From the NCBI GenBank assembly GCA_018292915.2, contig JACVVK020000314.1, positions 233,501-297,500 on the forward strand: a stretch of DNA of 64,000 bases. The letters are read 5' to 3'. A program made the position numbers and the translations under genes. Numbering within the stretch: the stretch's first letter is position 1; every line of letters starts with the position of its first letter. This stretch comes from Batillaria attramentaria (lineage: Eukaryota > Mollusca > Gastropoda > Batillariidae). The notes below the pieces were generated by a model that was given only the letters and a program-made list of their open reading frames with translations, had not been told where the DNA came from and searched no databases. Of the stretch, positions 54,097 through 64,000 are shown piece after piece.

Positions 54097-54353
54097 CCTA
54101 AAGTACACATCCTGCCTGCCTACTACTCACGATTGACAGGCAGACTCTAATTTATTGCGGCTCAGTCATGCGTGTGCACGATCGGGAAACTGATTATGGC
54201 AGAAATGCCGATTAACGTAATTCACACCTGTGCCACTGCCGCCTCAGCTGGAAGTGAATCATGATTTGCAGGTCACCTGGCAATAGGGTGACACCAGCTG
54301 CTGTTTACTGCCGATGGGCGAGACAGAATTAATCAAATCAACGCCATCTTTTA

Positions 54354-54400
54354 CCCCCCCCCCCCCCCCCCCCTCGTCCGACCCCCCCCCCCCCCAAAAA

Positions 54401-54435
<35 letters not shown>

Positions 54436-54485
54436 TCAAAAACAAAATTCGAAGCGAAAGGAGACGAAACCAAACCAAACCAAAC
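54354..54485. repeat. Poly-C, poly-A and CAAAA-rich low-complexity block
   Basis: C runs (54354-54373 and 54384-54396) then A/C-rich sequence ending in AAACCAAACCAAACCA. Confidence 0.9.
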
Positions 54486-54569
54486 CAGTTTACCAACATA
54501 TTGTTTGCAACACGTTGTCTCATAGTGTTCGCGTTTCCTGCAAACACAGGATTTCATTTTATTTCCCCC

Positions 54570-54657
54570 CTCTCTGTCTCTGTCTCTCTGTCTCTCTCTC
54601 TCTCGCTCGCTCTGTGATTCTCTGTCTCTGTGTCTCTATAATCTGTCTGTCTGTCTG

Positions 54658-54700
<43 letters not shown>
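54570..54700. repeat. (CT)n/(CTGT)n microsatellite
   Basis: About 130 bp of CT with CTGT variants. Confidence 0.95.
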
Positions 54701-54703
<3 letters not shown>

Positions 54704-54710
54704 ATTCTTT

Positions 54711-55205
54711 TTTTTTTTTTTTTTGCTGCCCCAACTCTTTGCCAGCTCCAGTGGTGTTCCTCCCACGTCATGGGTGGAATCCACGGAGGACTCGGAAGCT
54801 GGGACAATTTTTATTATGCATGATGATGGAGATGAGGATGATAGTAAGATGATGCTATGGAGGTCCATGTGGTTTGGGACTGCGGGACAGGGCCGCATTC
54901 CACGCTTCCTGTCATAAATATCCCGGCATTAACCAGGCCCGGGAACTACGGCACCTGCGGTGCCGGCCGTGTAATCATCCACATCATAAGACGTGTCATA
55001 CAAAGGGAAGCACCCCCAAAGTCGCACCCGTGAAGTGGGTGAAGCTCGGCTGTGTGGCAACAGCCTCCCCATTGGGCCCATAGCACACCCACTCTGGGTA
55101 GGAGCCGACCTAGGTATGAAAAATCCCGCTTGCCTCGGCTGGGATTCGAACCCGGGTCTCCCGGTCCATGATCCGAAGTGCTAACCACTACACTACGGGG
55201 GCCGG
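54711..55205 (-). mobile_element. SINE family B, full-length copy inserted in a CT/CTGT repeat
   Basis: Tail poly-A (as T, 54708-54724), body, and intact head on the - strand (GGCCCCCGTAGTGTAGTGG, GGGTTCGAATCCCAGC). Flanks TCTCTCTGTGTGATTCTTT and TCTCTCTGTGATTCTTT (55206-55222) form a target-site duplication differing by one TG. Confidence 0.9.
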
Positions 55206-55241
55206 TCTCTCTGTGATTCTTTGTCTCTGTGTCTCTATCTA

Positions 55242-55306
<65 letters not shown>

Positions 55307-55372
55307 CGTGCGCGCGTGTGTGTGTGTGCGCGCGCGTGTGTGTGTGCGCGCGCGTGTGTGTGTGCGCGCGTC
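55206..55372. repeat. (CT), (GT)n and (GTGC/CGCG)n compound repeat
   Basis: GT run 55243-55303, then GT/GC blocks with repeated GTGTGTGTGTGCGCGCGC units to 55370. Highly Z-DNA-prone by composition. Confidence 0.93.
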
Positions 55373-55833
55373 TGTTTATCTGCCTGTTCGAACACGCTTG
55401 TTGCTGTTGTTTGTTACCATATATATCATAGGAGTTGACTACAGTAAACAACACGGTAAAACCCTTCACCACTACCATAGCAGCGTAACTGACGCTTCCG
55501 GGTTCTTGCTGCAACTTGTCTACCTGTCTTAAAGTTAACTTGAGACGACACCGACTGTTGGGTGTATACGTCAGCTGCATGGGTAATTTCTGAACGGGTA
55601 ATTACGTTACAGTCATGCTGCCATGGTACATGTCTCAGGGAAAAAATTATGTCAGTAATGTGAGAGGAAACAAACGATCAAAGGAGACAGCGTGAACAGA
55701 TCCATGTTCAGATCAATCAGTCAAGATCATTGACTGGATGTAAGCCAGTTGTACACGTATATAAAACTGAAACGAAACTGAACACGTTGCCATGTGAAAT
55801 CTCATCTCCTAGTTGCATCATCTTCCTACCCTT

Positions 55834-55836
<3 letters not shown>
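55373..55836. other. Unassigned sequence
   Basis: No gene or element recognised. Confidence 0.35.

Positions 55837-55912
<76 letters not shown>
55837..55912. repeat. (CA)n microsatellite
   Basis: About 76 bp. Confidence 0.95.
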
Positions 55913-55914
<2 letters not shown>

Positions 55915-55944
55915 ATCTTTCTTCACTTGCCCAGTTCCTTAGGC

Positions 55945-56125
55945 GGGGAGCCGGGGTGGCCGAATGGTAGAGCGTTGGACTTTCAATTCTCGGGTCGTGT
56001 GTTCGAATCCCGGTTGGGGCCAAATATTTGTACTGGCCTTTTTCTCGATGCCCCGTCTTTGATATCACCCTTTTGTGGTGGAAAAGGACGTTAAACTCCA
56101 AACACTCCCCACTCCCCACACTCAT
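55945..56125 (+). mobile_element. SINE family A, full length, 14-bp target-site duplication
   Basis: CCAGTTCCTTAGGC at 55931-55944 and 56126-56139. Head GTTGGACTTTCAATT and GTGTTCGAATCCC; tail GTGGAAAAGGACGTTAAACT. Confidence 0.95.
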
Positions 56126-56139
56126 CCAGTTCCTTAGGC

Positions 56140-56628
56140 TGGTCACCTGTACCCATGACCCTGTGTGTAGTTTTGTCTTCTAGTTCTAAGTTAATCCACT
56201 AGGATCTCCACTACCTGGTAAGCTTCATTGGACTTCAGTGTTTCCTTTTGTTGCTCAAAACCCCTCCTCTCTTCTCCCCCTCCTCCCGCGCTTATTACCT
56301 GCCTACAAGCCACTTCACCATGCGTGTACATGTATGTATGTATAACTGACAACCGCAGGCAACAAAATCGATGTCTGTCTGTCACATCAAACTACAGCTG
56401 TGACAAGCTACCTCTAGGCGACCCAAATCCGAAATCGGTAAAAATGTGTACGCACATGCTCACAAGTCAACTCGCCCAACAACAACATATTATTCTACTC
56501 GACCGGGATTTTCACTCGCCCAGAGACTCAGTTACCTCGCAACTAGTCTGGGCTACCCATGCGTGTTCGGGGACTCCACATCTTGACAAATTTCAGGGCG
56601 CGCTTCTTCTTTTTTTTTTAAATTTCGC
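56140..56628. other. Unassigned sequence
   Basis: Nothing recognised. Confidence 0.35.
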
Positions 56629-56629
56629 G

Positions 56630-56722
<93 letters not shown>
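56629..56722. repeat. (TG)n microsatellite
   Basis: About 94 bp. Confidence 0.95.
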
Positions 56723-56725
<3 letters not shown>

Positions 56726-56879
56726 TTGTTGACATGCTTTATTGTTTTTGTGTGCATTAAAGGACATGGTATCTGCAATCAACTTTATTGCCGTATCTCG
56801 TACGACATCCGATTCCACTATGCGTTATCAGCACGTGAACGGTATCCATCATGAAATATAACATTCATTTGCATGCACA

Positions 56880-57122
56880 CAGCAGTCAGCAAACGCTGCA
56901 CGCCAACACGATTGGATGGCGCGTGCATTTGAAATCCGACCGAATATCGACATGCAGCAAGTGACGCGACCGTCGTGCAATGAAGCTTGGAGTCAGGTGC
57001 AGTAATGGTCAATAATTATTCACAGTCAGACTGAGTTCCATTGAGCAGGTGACTAGAAACATTCCATCAAGTGTTCCACTGGTCCACCTGCAACTTTCCT
57101 TGTTTTTTTCTTCTTGTAACAC

Positions 57123-57161
<39 letters not shown>

Positions 57162-57640
57162 CCCAGCCGCTTGGCAATAAACCGCATGAAAAGCGTACCA
57201 CAGAAACCGTTCCTAAGGGAGATCACTCTATGAAACCCTGGTAACAGCTAACAATGGTGGAGCAGAACGCAGATTTCGCACACACATCTGACTAGTACGA
57301 CTACAGTCTTAGCACGGCAGTGGGGACTGAAACCTCGTTACGACTTTAGTCGTAACTCGGGCAGAATGAATTAAATTGCAGTAAAGCATTTTCGCATTTC
57401 AGCGGAAACATCTCAAATCTTCATCTATAACGCATATTAACGGCTTGGCTTATTTTTTCATCAGTAGATCTGTTTGGGCGGGTGTTCGCGTCCATGACAC
57501 TCGAAAGAAATAACTTGATCCGTGAAAACTTCCTTGGGGAAAACGAATCGAGGTGGCTGTAGCACCGAGCAAAAAGATCCCCTTCAAACAAAACAATCTG
57601 TCAAAAAAGTCTTGTTTACGAGGACCAGGAGAGCTCCTTT
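56880..57640. repeat. Segmental duplication block 2, left copy
   Basis: 56880-57063 matches 59490-59675 (CACGCCAACACGATTGGA, GACCGAATATCGACATGCAG, CACAGTCAGACTGAGTTCCA), and 57362-57640 matches 60613-61030 (TTTTCGC, GCTTGGCTT, AAACAAAACAATCTGTCAAA). The middle differs. A GA run lies at 57124-57158. No gene recognised. Confidence 0.8.
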
Positions 57641-57833
57641 AAGCCTTACCGCCCACGCACAGAACATAATTATTATATGTACATTGTTTTATTACTGCAC
57701 GGTTAAACCCAACGTACCACGTGCAGCAACTGTCAGAAGTGCGCTTTAGAAGCACAAACGAATTCGACTTTGTGTTTGTTTCGTGTCGTTTTATTTTGTT
57801 CAGGTTTTGCGGACGGAACGAAACACTCAAAAA
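57641..57833. other. Unassigned sequence
   Basis: Nothing recognised. Confidence 0.35.
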
Positions 57834-57948
57834 TGGTAAGACTGATAATATCGTATCATTTTTGGTAAGACTGATAATATTGTATCATTTAGGTAAGATT
57901 GATAATATTGTATCATTTTGGTAAGATTGATAATATTGTATCATTTCA
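57834..57948. repeat. 28/29-bp tandem repeat, 4 units
   Basis: GGTAAGA(C/T)TGATAATAT then (C/T)GTATCATTT. Each unit contains a GGTAAG, which resembles a splice donor. Confidence 0.92.
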
Positions 57949-58606
57949 TGCAGTACTTCATTGGTCAGTAGACCACAAAAATTTCACAATCATGATATTT
58001 ACTGCCGCAAAGCTTCCAGAAACGAAACGAAAACGATACCTACATATCAGTCGTGTTTCTGAATTCCCCCTACATGTATTGGCTTTTATCGTTTCTCCAT
58101 TATTTCATTAACTGTTGGGTGGGCGCTGAACAGAAAGAAGCAGGCTCAACAGACAAGGCTTCCAGTGACTGTGGGACAAACTAGTCCACGTGAGACTGCC
58201 TGCCTGGTTGCCTGAGGCGAGTGTCACAGCTGATTACTGACAGGACTCAATCCTAACGTGATTAGTCACTAATCGTTCCGTCAAAATGGGGCAGGTATTG
58301 ATGTCCAGCTCGGCCTAAGTAGCTACTTTACCCGCACTGAACATCAGGCTGTCCTGAGTAAAGCTGTTTTACCCGAACTGATCACAATGGTAGCTTAAGT
58401 ACTACACCATCCTCCTCTGCAGCTAAAAGGGAGTAAAAGGAGGATCTGTAGCGTGTGATTGTCTTAGTTAATTAATAAATGGCGGAGAACATCGAGAAAT
58501 TGCCACGACCGGTCCCATAAGAAACGAGTAAATAACTGATATCACTGCGTGCGTTTCGCGCAGTTAGGCGACATCCGAAACATTATGGACTAAGATGAAT
58601 GGTTAA
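57949..58606. other. Unassigned sequence
   Basis: Nothing recognised. Confidence 0.35.
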
Positions 58607-58881
58607 CCGGCCCCCGTAGTGTAGTGGTTAGCACTTCGGACCATGGACCGGGAGACCTTGGTTCGAGTCCCAGACGAGGCAAGCGGGATTTTTCCTACCT
58701 ATGTCGGCTCCTACCCAGAGCGGGTGTGCTATGGGCCCAATGGGGCGGCTGTTGCCACACAGCCGAGATTCACCCACTTCACGGGTGCGACTTTGGGGGT
58801 GCTTCCCTTGGTATGACACATCTTATGATGTGGATGATTACATGGCCGGCACCGCAGGTGCCGTAGTTCCCATTTTCTCTC
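58607..58881 (+). mobile_element. SINE family B, 5' half only
   Basis: Clear tRNA-like head (CCCCCGTAGTGTAGTGGTTA, CACTTCGGACCATGGACC, TTGGTTCGAGTCCC), then body to CCGTAGTTCCC. The 3' part is missing, which is not the usual 5' truncation. GTTAACC occurs at both ends (58602-58608 and 58882-58888), too short to be sure of a duplication. Confidence 0.88.
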
Positions 58882-59097
58882 GTTAACCCTTTTTTAGGAG
58901 GTCTCAGGCCAAGGTACAGATCATCTCAGAACATGCAGACACTCCGAAAGGTACCAGGCAGTAGAATCACGTAGTGCTATTGGCCGAGAGCACACAAACA
59001 CACTTTATAGAACAACAACCACAAGGTTTGTAAGTAGACAGTTTGATCTTCATATCATGCATTCTATGTGTAAGGACGATTAGAGATCCTATGGGGG

Positions 59098-59275
59098 ACT
59101 CGGGGAGCCGGGGTGGCCGAATGGTAGAGCGTTGGACTTCTAATGCTCGGGTCGCGAGTTCGTATCCCGGCTGGAGCCAAATATTTGTGCTCGCTTTTTC
59201 ATCGTTGCTCCGTCTTTGATATCACTCGTATGTGGTAGAACAGGACGTTAAACACCAAACACCCACCCACCCCCT
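59098..59275 (+). mobile_element. SINE family A, full-length copy
   Basis: Complete head and tail; CCTATGGGGG occurs on both sides (59088-59097 and 59273-59282), a probable target-site duplication; the right copy has grown into a poly-G tract. Confidence 0.92.
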
Positions 59276-59354
59276 ATGGGGGGGGGGGGGGGCTCTGAGT
59301 CTGTTTGCGTCCGTCATAACAACCACCTTCGTAAGTGCCAGATCTCCTTCAACC

Positions 59355-59460
59355 GCAGCTGGGGCCAACTATTTGTGCTGGCTTATTTCTCGTTGCCCTG
59401 TCTTTAACATCACTTATGTGTGGTGGAAAAGGACGTTAAACCCTCAGACACCCACCCACG
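59355..59460 (+). mobile_element. SINE family A, 5'-truncated copy
   Basis: From AGCTGGGGCCAACTATTTGT to GTGGAAAAGGACGTTAAACC. Confidence 0.88.
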
Positions 59461-59809
59461 CAACGACTTTTCCACCCGACCCACCAGAGCGCAGCATCAG
59501 CAAACAATGCACGCCAATACGATTGGAATGCGCGTGCATTTGAAATGTGACCGAATATCGACGTGCAGCAACTGGCACGCGAGTCATGCAATAAACCTTG
59601 GAAACAGGTGCAGCCATTACCAATACCTGTTCACAGTCAGATTGAGTTCCATAGAGCAGAATGACTAGAAACTAGCTCCTCACCACTGCTATCTTTTAAG
59701 GTTTTATCTGGCGTATTTCAGTCTATCCTTTTGTTTTGGGTTTTATCACTGATACTTGTTCTTGGTTCTTAATCTTGGTCTCTGCCTGTCCTTTCGTTTT
59801 TCTACTCAG

Positions 59810-59938
<129 letters not shown>

Positions 59939-59984
59939 CTTTTACTTTTACAGTTGTTCTTACGCAGTGTACATTGAGTGAATG

Positions 59985-60080
59985 TTTGTTTGTTTTTTTT
60001 AACTTCGGTTTTAGACTGTAAGGCGCCTAGAGCTCGTTCTGCGGGGATAGGCGCCCTTATTATTATTATTATTATTATTA
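59985..60080 (+). mobile_element. LINE-type 3' tail
   Basis: TTCGGTTTTAGACTGTAAGG then CGCCTAGAGCTCGTTC, GGGGATAGGCGCCC and an ATT tail. It is nearly the same as 430-500. Confidence 0.6.
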
Positions 60081-60187
60081 AATATGCACATGCATTCAAC
60101 CAAGTCTCTCACTGGCCTACCTACAACTTCCATTGTTTTGTTTGTTTATTTGTTTGTTTGTTTTCTTCTGTTCCCAAAGGAGCTCTT

Positions 60188-60614
60188 TTAACTTTTAAAA
60201 GCCCATGCAAAAATCACAATTTTACTTGAAACATTCAGATTACTAGAAGCCCATAGGGGAGCCGGGGTGGCCGAACGGTAGAGCGTTGGACTTCTAATGC
60301 TCGGGTCGTGAGTTCGATCCCGGCTGGGGCCAAATATTTGTGCTGGCTTTTTCATCGTTGCCCCGTCTTTGATATCACCCAATGTGGTGGAAAAGGACGT
60401 TAAATCCCCAAACACCCACCCACCCACCCTAAAAGCCCACAAAGCCACTATTATGCGGCCTGCAGTGGTCTCGGGTCTAGCTGGGAAGGTCCACGCCTTG
60501 TGTAATAGTGGCTTGAAGTGGCTACCAGTACTAGTGAGTAGCGGTTTGTTCTTTTTAACAAGTCTTCTCACACAGTGGGCAGCGAGTGGTCGGGCTCCTG
60601 GTCTTAAGTGTTAA
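60188..60614. mobile_element. TTAA element (CTCTTAAGARCC family) with nested SINE A
   Basis: TTAACTTTTAAAAGCCCATG at the left and GGTCTTAAGTGTTAA at the right bound a relative of 50620-50817 (shared CCCATGCAAAAATC, TTTTACTTGA, CTGCAGTGGTCTCGG-like, TGGCTTGAAGTGGC). Confidence 0.7.
60256..60429 (+). mobile_element. SINE family A nested in the TTAA element
   Basis: Complete head (GTTGGACTTCTAATG) and tail. The flanks AGAAGCCCA and AAAAGCCCA may be a target-site duplication. Confidence 0.92.
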
Positions 60615-61030
60615 ACTGTACTAAAGTATTTTCGCCGTTTACAGCAAATGTTTCAGATCTTGAATTATAGCAGTTATCAACAGCCTTGGCTTGGCTTGGC
60701 TTCGTTTCTCACCACCAAATCTGTTTAGGTGGGGGTCGTGCACTTCAGCATTCAGCCCAGAAAAGAATCACGTGCTGTCAACTTGCGCAGCACACGCAGG
60801 ACACCTCAGTTTTGAGTTGATTCATTCGGGCTGAAGTCTGACCTGTATACTTTGTAGTTTAGCTTCGCGTCCGTGACGCCCGACAGAAAACATCCTGGGG
60901 AAAAAATCACCCCAGTGTGGCAACACTTAGCACCAAGCCAACAGATCCCTGTAAAACAAAACAATCTGTCAAAAAAATTCTTGTTTACCAATACCGAGAG
61001 AAAAATGACCTTGTTCCATAAAAGCCTCCA

Positions 61031-61291
61031 TCCCCTCAGCTCAGTTCTCTCTCTCTCTCTCTCTCTCTCTCAGCTTAAATGTCAGTGACGAAGAGCAAAT
61101 CAAAGACAGATTAAGGCCTGGTTAACACTCCCTGTAAATCTTTCACACGCCGGTAAAAAACAATTCAGGTCTGTCAACGCGATTTGCGTTACTTTCCATC
61201 ACGACCGTGCTTCACGCTGGGGGAAATAATTTAGAAGAACTCATCCATCAAAGCATAAGGACGATGCCAGAAAAGCGGCGTGTGTGTCCCG

Positions 61292-61292
<1 letters not shown>
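61031..61292. other. Unassigned sequence with CT run
   Basis: CT run at 61047-61071; nothing else recognised. Confidence 0.4.

Positions 61293-61363
<71 letters not shown>
61293..61363. repeat. (TG)n microsatellite
   Basis: About 70 bp. Confidence 0.95.
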
Positions 61364-61365
<2 letters not shown>

Positions 61366-61677
61366 TGTGTTGGCGTTACAGCCATTGTTAGACTACGGCT
61401 TGGGGAGGAATTCGTGTTATTTTGCTTGCATGTGAGAATATGCCTTCAGCAGACGGCTTTTGTAGTCTAAGACACGGCCGACCAGAGGGTACGCAATACA
61501 GCTCGTGCCAACAGCCAAATACTGATACAGCACAGGTGTTTTGCTCTTGCTCGTGCATATTGAGCAGACGCACTTATTGCGGAGCGGTTTAGATGAAGTT
61601 ACCGTACTATAACTACTTCAAGTAAGATGCTACGACTAAAAACTTTCGAACAAAACAACCGTCTACTGACGAATAGG

Positions 61678-61678
<1 letters not shown>
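61364..61678. other. Unassigned sequence
   Basis: Nothing recognised. Confidence 0.35.

Positions 61679-61772
<94 letters not shown>
61679..61772. repeat. (GA)n(GAT)n microsatellite
   Basis: GA of about 62 bp then GAT of about 32 bp. The poly-Ser/Leu and poly-His frames on the - strand are artefacts. Confidence 0.95.
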
Positions 61773-61774
<2 letters not shown>

Positions 61775-61854
61775 ACGTGTGTTTTTTATTCAGGATAGAG
61801 CATTTAGGCATTGCTGCCTGTCTTACAAGCTGTCCTGCTATTCTACGTAAAAGG

Positions 61855-62020
61855 GTTAAAAAAACAACAACAACACAACAACAACAAAAAACAGACAACA
61901 TCAAACCAGGGGGGCGGGGGCGGGGGGGGGAGGAGAAAAAAGACAAAACAAAAGTATTAACTATCAAGAGGAAATGAAGAAGAAGAAAAAAAGAGAAGAA
62001 AAAAAAAAGAGAAGAAAAAA

Positions 62021-62053
<33 letters not shown>
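61855..62053. repeat. A-rich, G-rich and GA low-complexity block
   Basis: CAA-rich, GGGGCGGGGG, GAA-rich and GA (62023-62052) stretches. Confidence 0.9.
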
Positions 62054-62055
<2 letters not shown>

Positions 62056-62204
62056 CCTGTCATTCAAGGCCCGTCCATGGCACGTGCTTTATTTGACACG
62101 TTCCCTTTATCCGGGCACTCAGTGTCCCGTCGGCCAGTGCGGCAAGTCTGTGGGGGCAGACAGCGTGTCTTGTGGGCCTTGCTTTGTGCCCGGCCTAATC
62201 CCTG

Positions 62205-62568
62205 TCTGAGCGAAAATCACGCCTTCCCCTCATCAATGGCAGACCTCTGTCGGGGTCATGTTCGCCAAAACATGACCCGTTTTGCACCCGTTTATGATCC
62301 CTGTTGTTCTCATTAAGAGGTATTGTTTAAATGTTCCCTGTGAGTCTGTGTGTATGGAAGCTGTTTATTGTGCGGTATATGTATTTTGCTGCCGTTCCTT
62401 AGGTGTGTAACAGTCACTCATGTTTGTGTATAATAATATTGTTGTGCTTTATGTTATCTGTGCACTGTCAGTGTTACCTGTTTTAATTTTGTTATGATGT
62501 ACGGCGCTTAGAGCCTGTGTAATTTACATGTATAGGCGCCTTATAAGTCTTTAGTATTATTATTATTA
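62205..62568 (+). mobile_element. Non-LTR retrotransposon 3' region
   Basis: Shares the 3' UTR of the LINE at 11705-12113: ATTGTTTAA, TGTTCCCTGTGAGTCTGTGT-like text, ATGATGTACGGCGCTTAGAG, ATGTATAGGCGCCTTATAAG and an ATT tail. Upstream, 62236-62316 contains the sequence that was amplified into the 80-bp satellite at 63084-63703. No intact coding part is seen. Confidence 0.75.
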
Positions 62569-63045
62569 TTTGCTGCCCCAACTCTTTGCCAGCTCCAGTG
62601 GTGTTCCTCCCACGTAATGGGTAGAATCCACGGAGGGCTCGGAAGCTGGGACAAATTTCATTATGCATGATGATGGAGATGAGGATGATGGTAAGATGGA
62701 GGTCCGTGTGGTTTGGGGCTGTGGGACAGGGCCGCATTCCTCGCTTCCTGTCATAAATATCCCGGCATTAATCAGGCCCGGGAACTACGGCACCTGCGGT
62801 GCCGGCCGTGTAATCATCCACATCATAAGACGTGTCATACCAAGGGAAGCACCCCCAAAGTCGCACCCGTGAAGTGGGTGAAACTCGGCTGTGTGGCAAC
62901 AGCCTCCCCATTGGGTCCATAGCACGCCCGCTTCGGGTAGGAGCCGACCTAGGTGGGAAAAATCCCCCTTGCCTCGGCTGGGACTCGAACCCGGGTCTCC
63001 CGGTCCATGGTCCGCAGTGCTAACCACTACACTACGGGGGCCGGT
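62569..63045 (-). mobile_element. SINE family B, nearly complete, nested in the LINE tail
   Basis: Intact tRNA-like head at 63045 on the - strand (GGCCCCCGTAGTGTAGTGG, GGGTTCGAGTCCCAGC) and full body. AGTCTTTAGTATTATTATT on the left (62545) and AGTCTTCTTTATTATTATT on the right (63047) look like a target-site duplication, placing the insertion in the LINE's ATT tail. Confidence 0.9.
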
Positions 63046-63083
63046 AGTCTTCTTTATTATTATTATTATCATTATTATTATTA

Positions 63084-63703
63084 ATAGAAGACCTCGGTTG
63101 GGATCATGACCCATTTTGCACCCTTTTGTAATCCCTGTTGCTCTCATTACTAGAAGACCTCGGCTCGGATCATGCTCACCAAAGCATTATCCGTTTTGCA
63201 CACTTTTATGATCCCTGTAGCTCTCACTAACTGAAGACCTCGGCTAGGGTCATGTTCACCAAAGCATTATCCGTTTTGCACACTTTTATGATCCCTGTAG
63301 CTCTCACTAACTGAAGACCTCGGCTAGGGTCATGTTCACCAAAGCATTATCCGTTTTGCACACTTTTATGATCCCTGTAGCTCTCACTAACTGAAGACCT
63401 CGGCTAGGGTCATGTTCACCAAAGCATTATCCGTTTTGCACACTTTTATGATCCCTGTAGCTCTCACTAACTGAAGACCTCGGCTAGGGTCATGTTCACC
63501 AAAGCATTATCCGTTTTGCACACTTTTATGATCCCTGTAGCTCTCACTAACTGAAGACCTCGGCTAGGGTCATGTTCACCAAATCATTATCCGTTTTGCA
63601 CACTTTTATGATCCCTGTAGCTCTCACTAACTGAAGACCTCGGCTACGGTCATGTTCACCAATGCATTACCCGTTTTGCACCCTCTTATGATCCATGTTG
63701 CCT
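63084..63703. repeat. 80-bp satellite array, 8 units, LINE-derived
   Basis: CGGCTAGGGTCATGTTCACC (or a variant) recurs every 80 bp (63161, 63241, 63321, 63401, 63481, 63561, 63641); the first unit is shorter. Each has CATTATCCGTTTTGCACAC, TTTTATGATCCCTGTAGCTC and TCACTAACTGAAGACCT. The central units are identical or nearly so; the outer units are more diverged and closer to the LINE sequence at 62236-62316. Confidence 0.95.
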
Positions 63704-63728
63704 TACACACTTCTCCTTCTGTGAGCGG

Positions 63729-63919
63729 GGGAAGCCGGGGTGGCCGAATGGTAGAGCGTTGGACTTCCAATGCTCGGGTCGTTAGTTCGAATCCCGGCTG
63801 GGGCCAAATATTTGTGCTGGCTTTTTTCATCGTTGCCCCGTCTTTGATATCACCCGTATGTGGTGGAAAAGGACGTTAAACTCCCAAACACCCCACCACC
63901 ACCACCACCACCACCACCA
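63729..63919 (+). mobile_element. SINE family A, full length, with (CAC)n tail
   Basis: CTTCTGTGAGCGG (63716-63728) and CTTCTATGAGCGG (63920-63932) flank it, a 13-bp duplication with one mismatch. Head GTTGGACTTCCAATG, B box TAGTTCGAATCCC; tail ends in a CAC repeat. Confidence 0.92.
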
Positions 63920-64000
63920 CTTCTATGAGCGGCGATTACCGTGTGCAGCCTTTTAGTGAAAAATGATGCTCTTCAAATATAATCCTTGACAGACATCATA

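Overview
The window looks like nuclear DNA of a lophotrochozoan animal, most likely a gastropod mollusc. This is inferred from GT-AG introns, very dense CA/GT and CT/GA microsatellites, many tRNA-derived SINEs, 3' ends of non-LTR retrotransposons, and an erg-type potassium-channel exon. There is no bacterial gene layout, no operon, no rRNA and no convincing free-standing tRNA gene.

Only two protein-coding loci are well supported. The first is a complete two-exon TRIM-type E3 ubiquitin ligase gene on the + strand (4716-5589 joined to 5810-6666; about 576 aa: RING, B-box, coiled coil, NHL-like propeller). The second is one internal exon on the - strand (27593-27823, 231 bp) encoding most of the N-terminal PAS domain of an erg/KCNH voltage-gated potassium channel. 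The rest of that gene was not found here. The two loci show no functional link.

Region by region. 1-10 kb: the TRIM gene lies between two direct copies of a diverged segmental duplication (about 550-2880 and 7070-9555). The left copy carries a 1,333-bp inverted-repeat element, and the right copy preserves the matching empty site. 10-17 kb: a 5'-truncated LINE with an RT C-terminal tail, a full-length SINE with target-site duplication, and an 11-unit 65-bp minisatellite. 17-25 kb: simple repeats, a Helitron-like element (19792-21153), a 54-G homopolymer beside a foldback element, and a TIR element. 25-30 kb: the channel exon among SINEs and a solo LTR. 30-56 kb: mainly repeats, with several SINE insertions that have clean target-site duplications, five copies of a 280-300 bp TIR element, TTAA-flanked hairpin elements and a decayed LINE C-terminus. 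56-64 kb: a second segmental duplication (about 56880-57640 and 59490-61030), nested TTAA element plus SINE, and an 80-bp satellite whose unit matches the LINE 3' region just upstream.

Three SINE families are distinguished here: A (tRNA-Arg-like head, about 170 bp), B (tRNA-Val-like head, about 490 bp) and C (tRNA-like head, about 490 bp without insertions). These letters are labels for this report only. All assignments come from reading the sequence; no database search was run.
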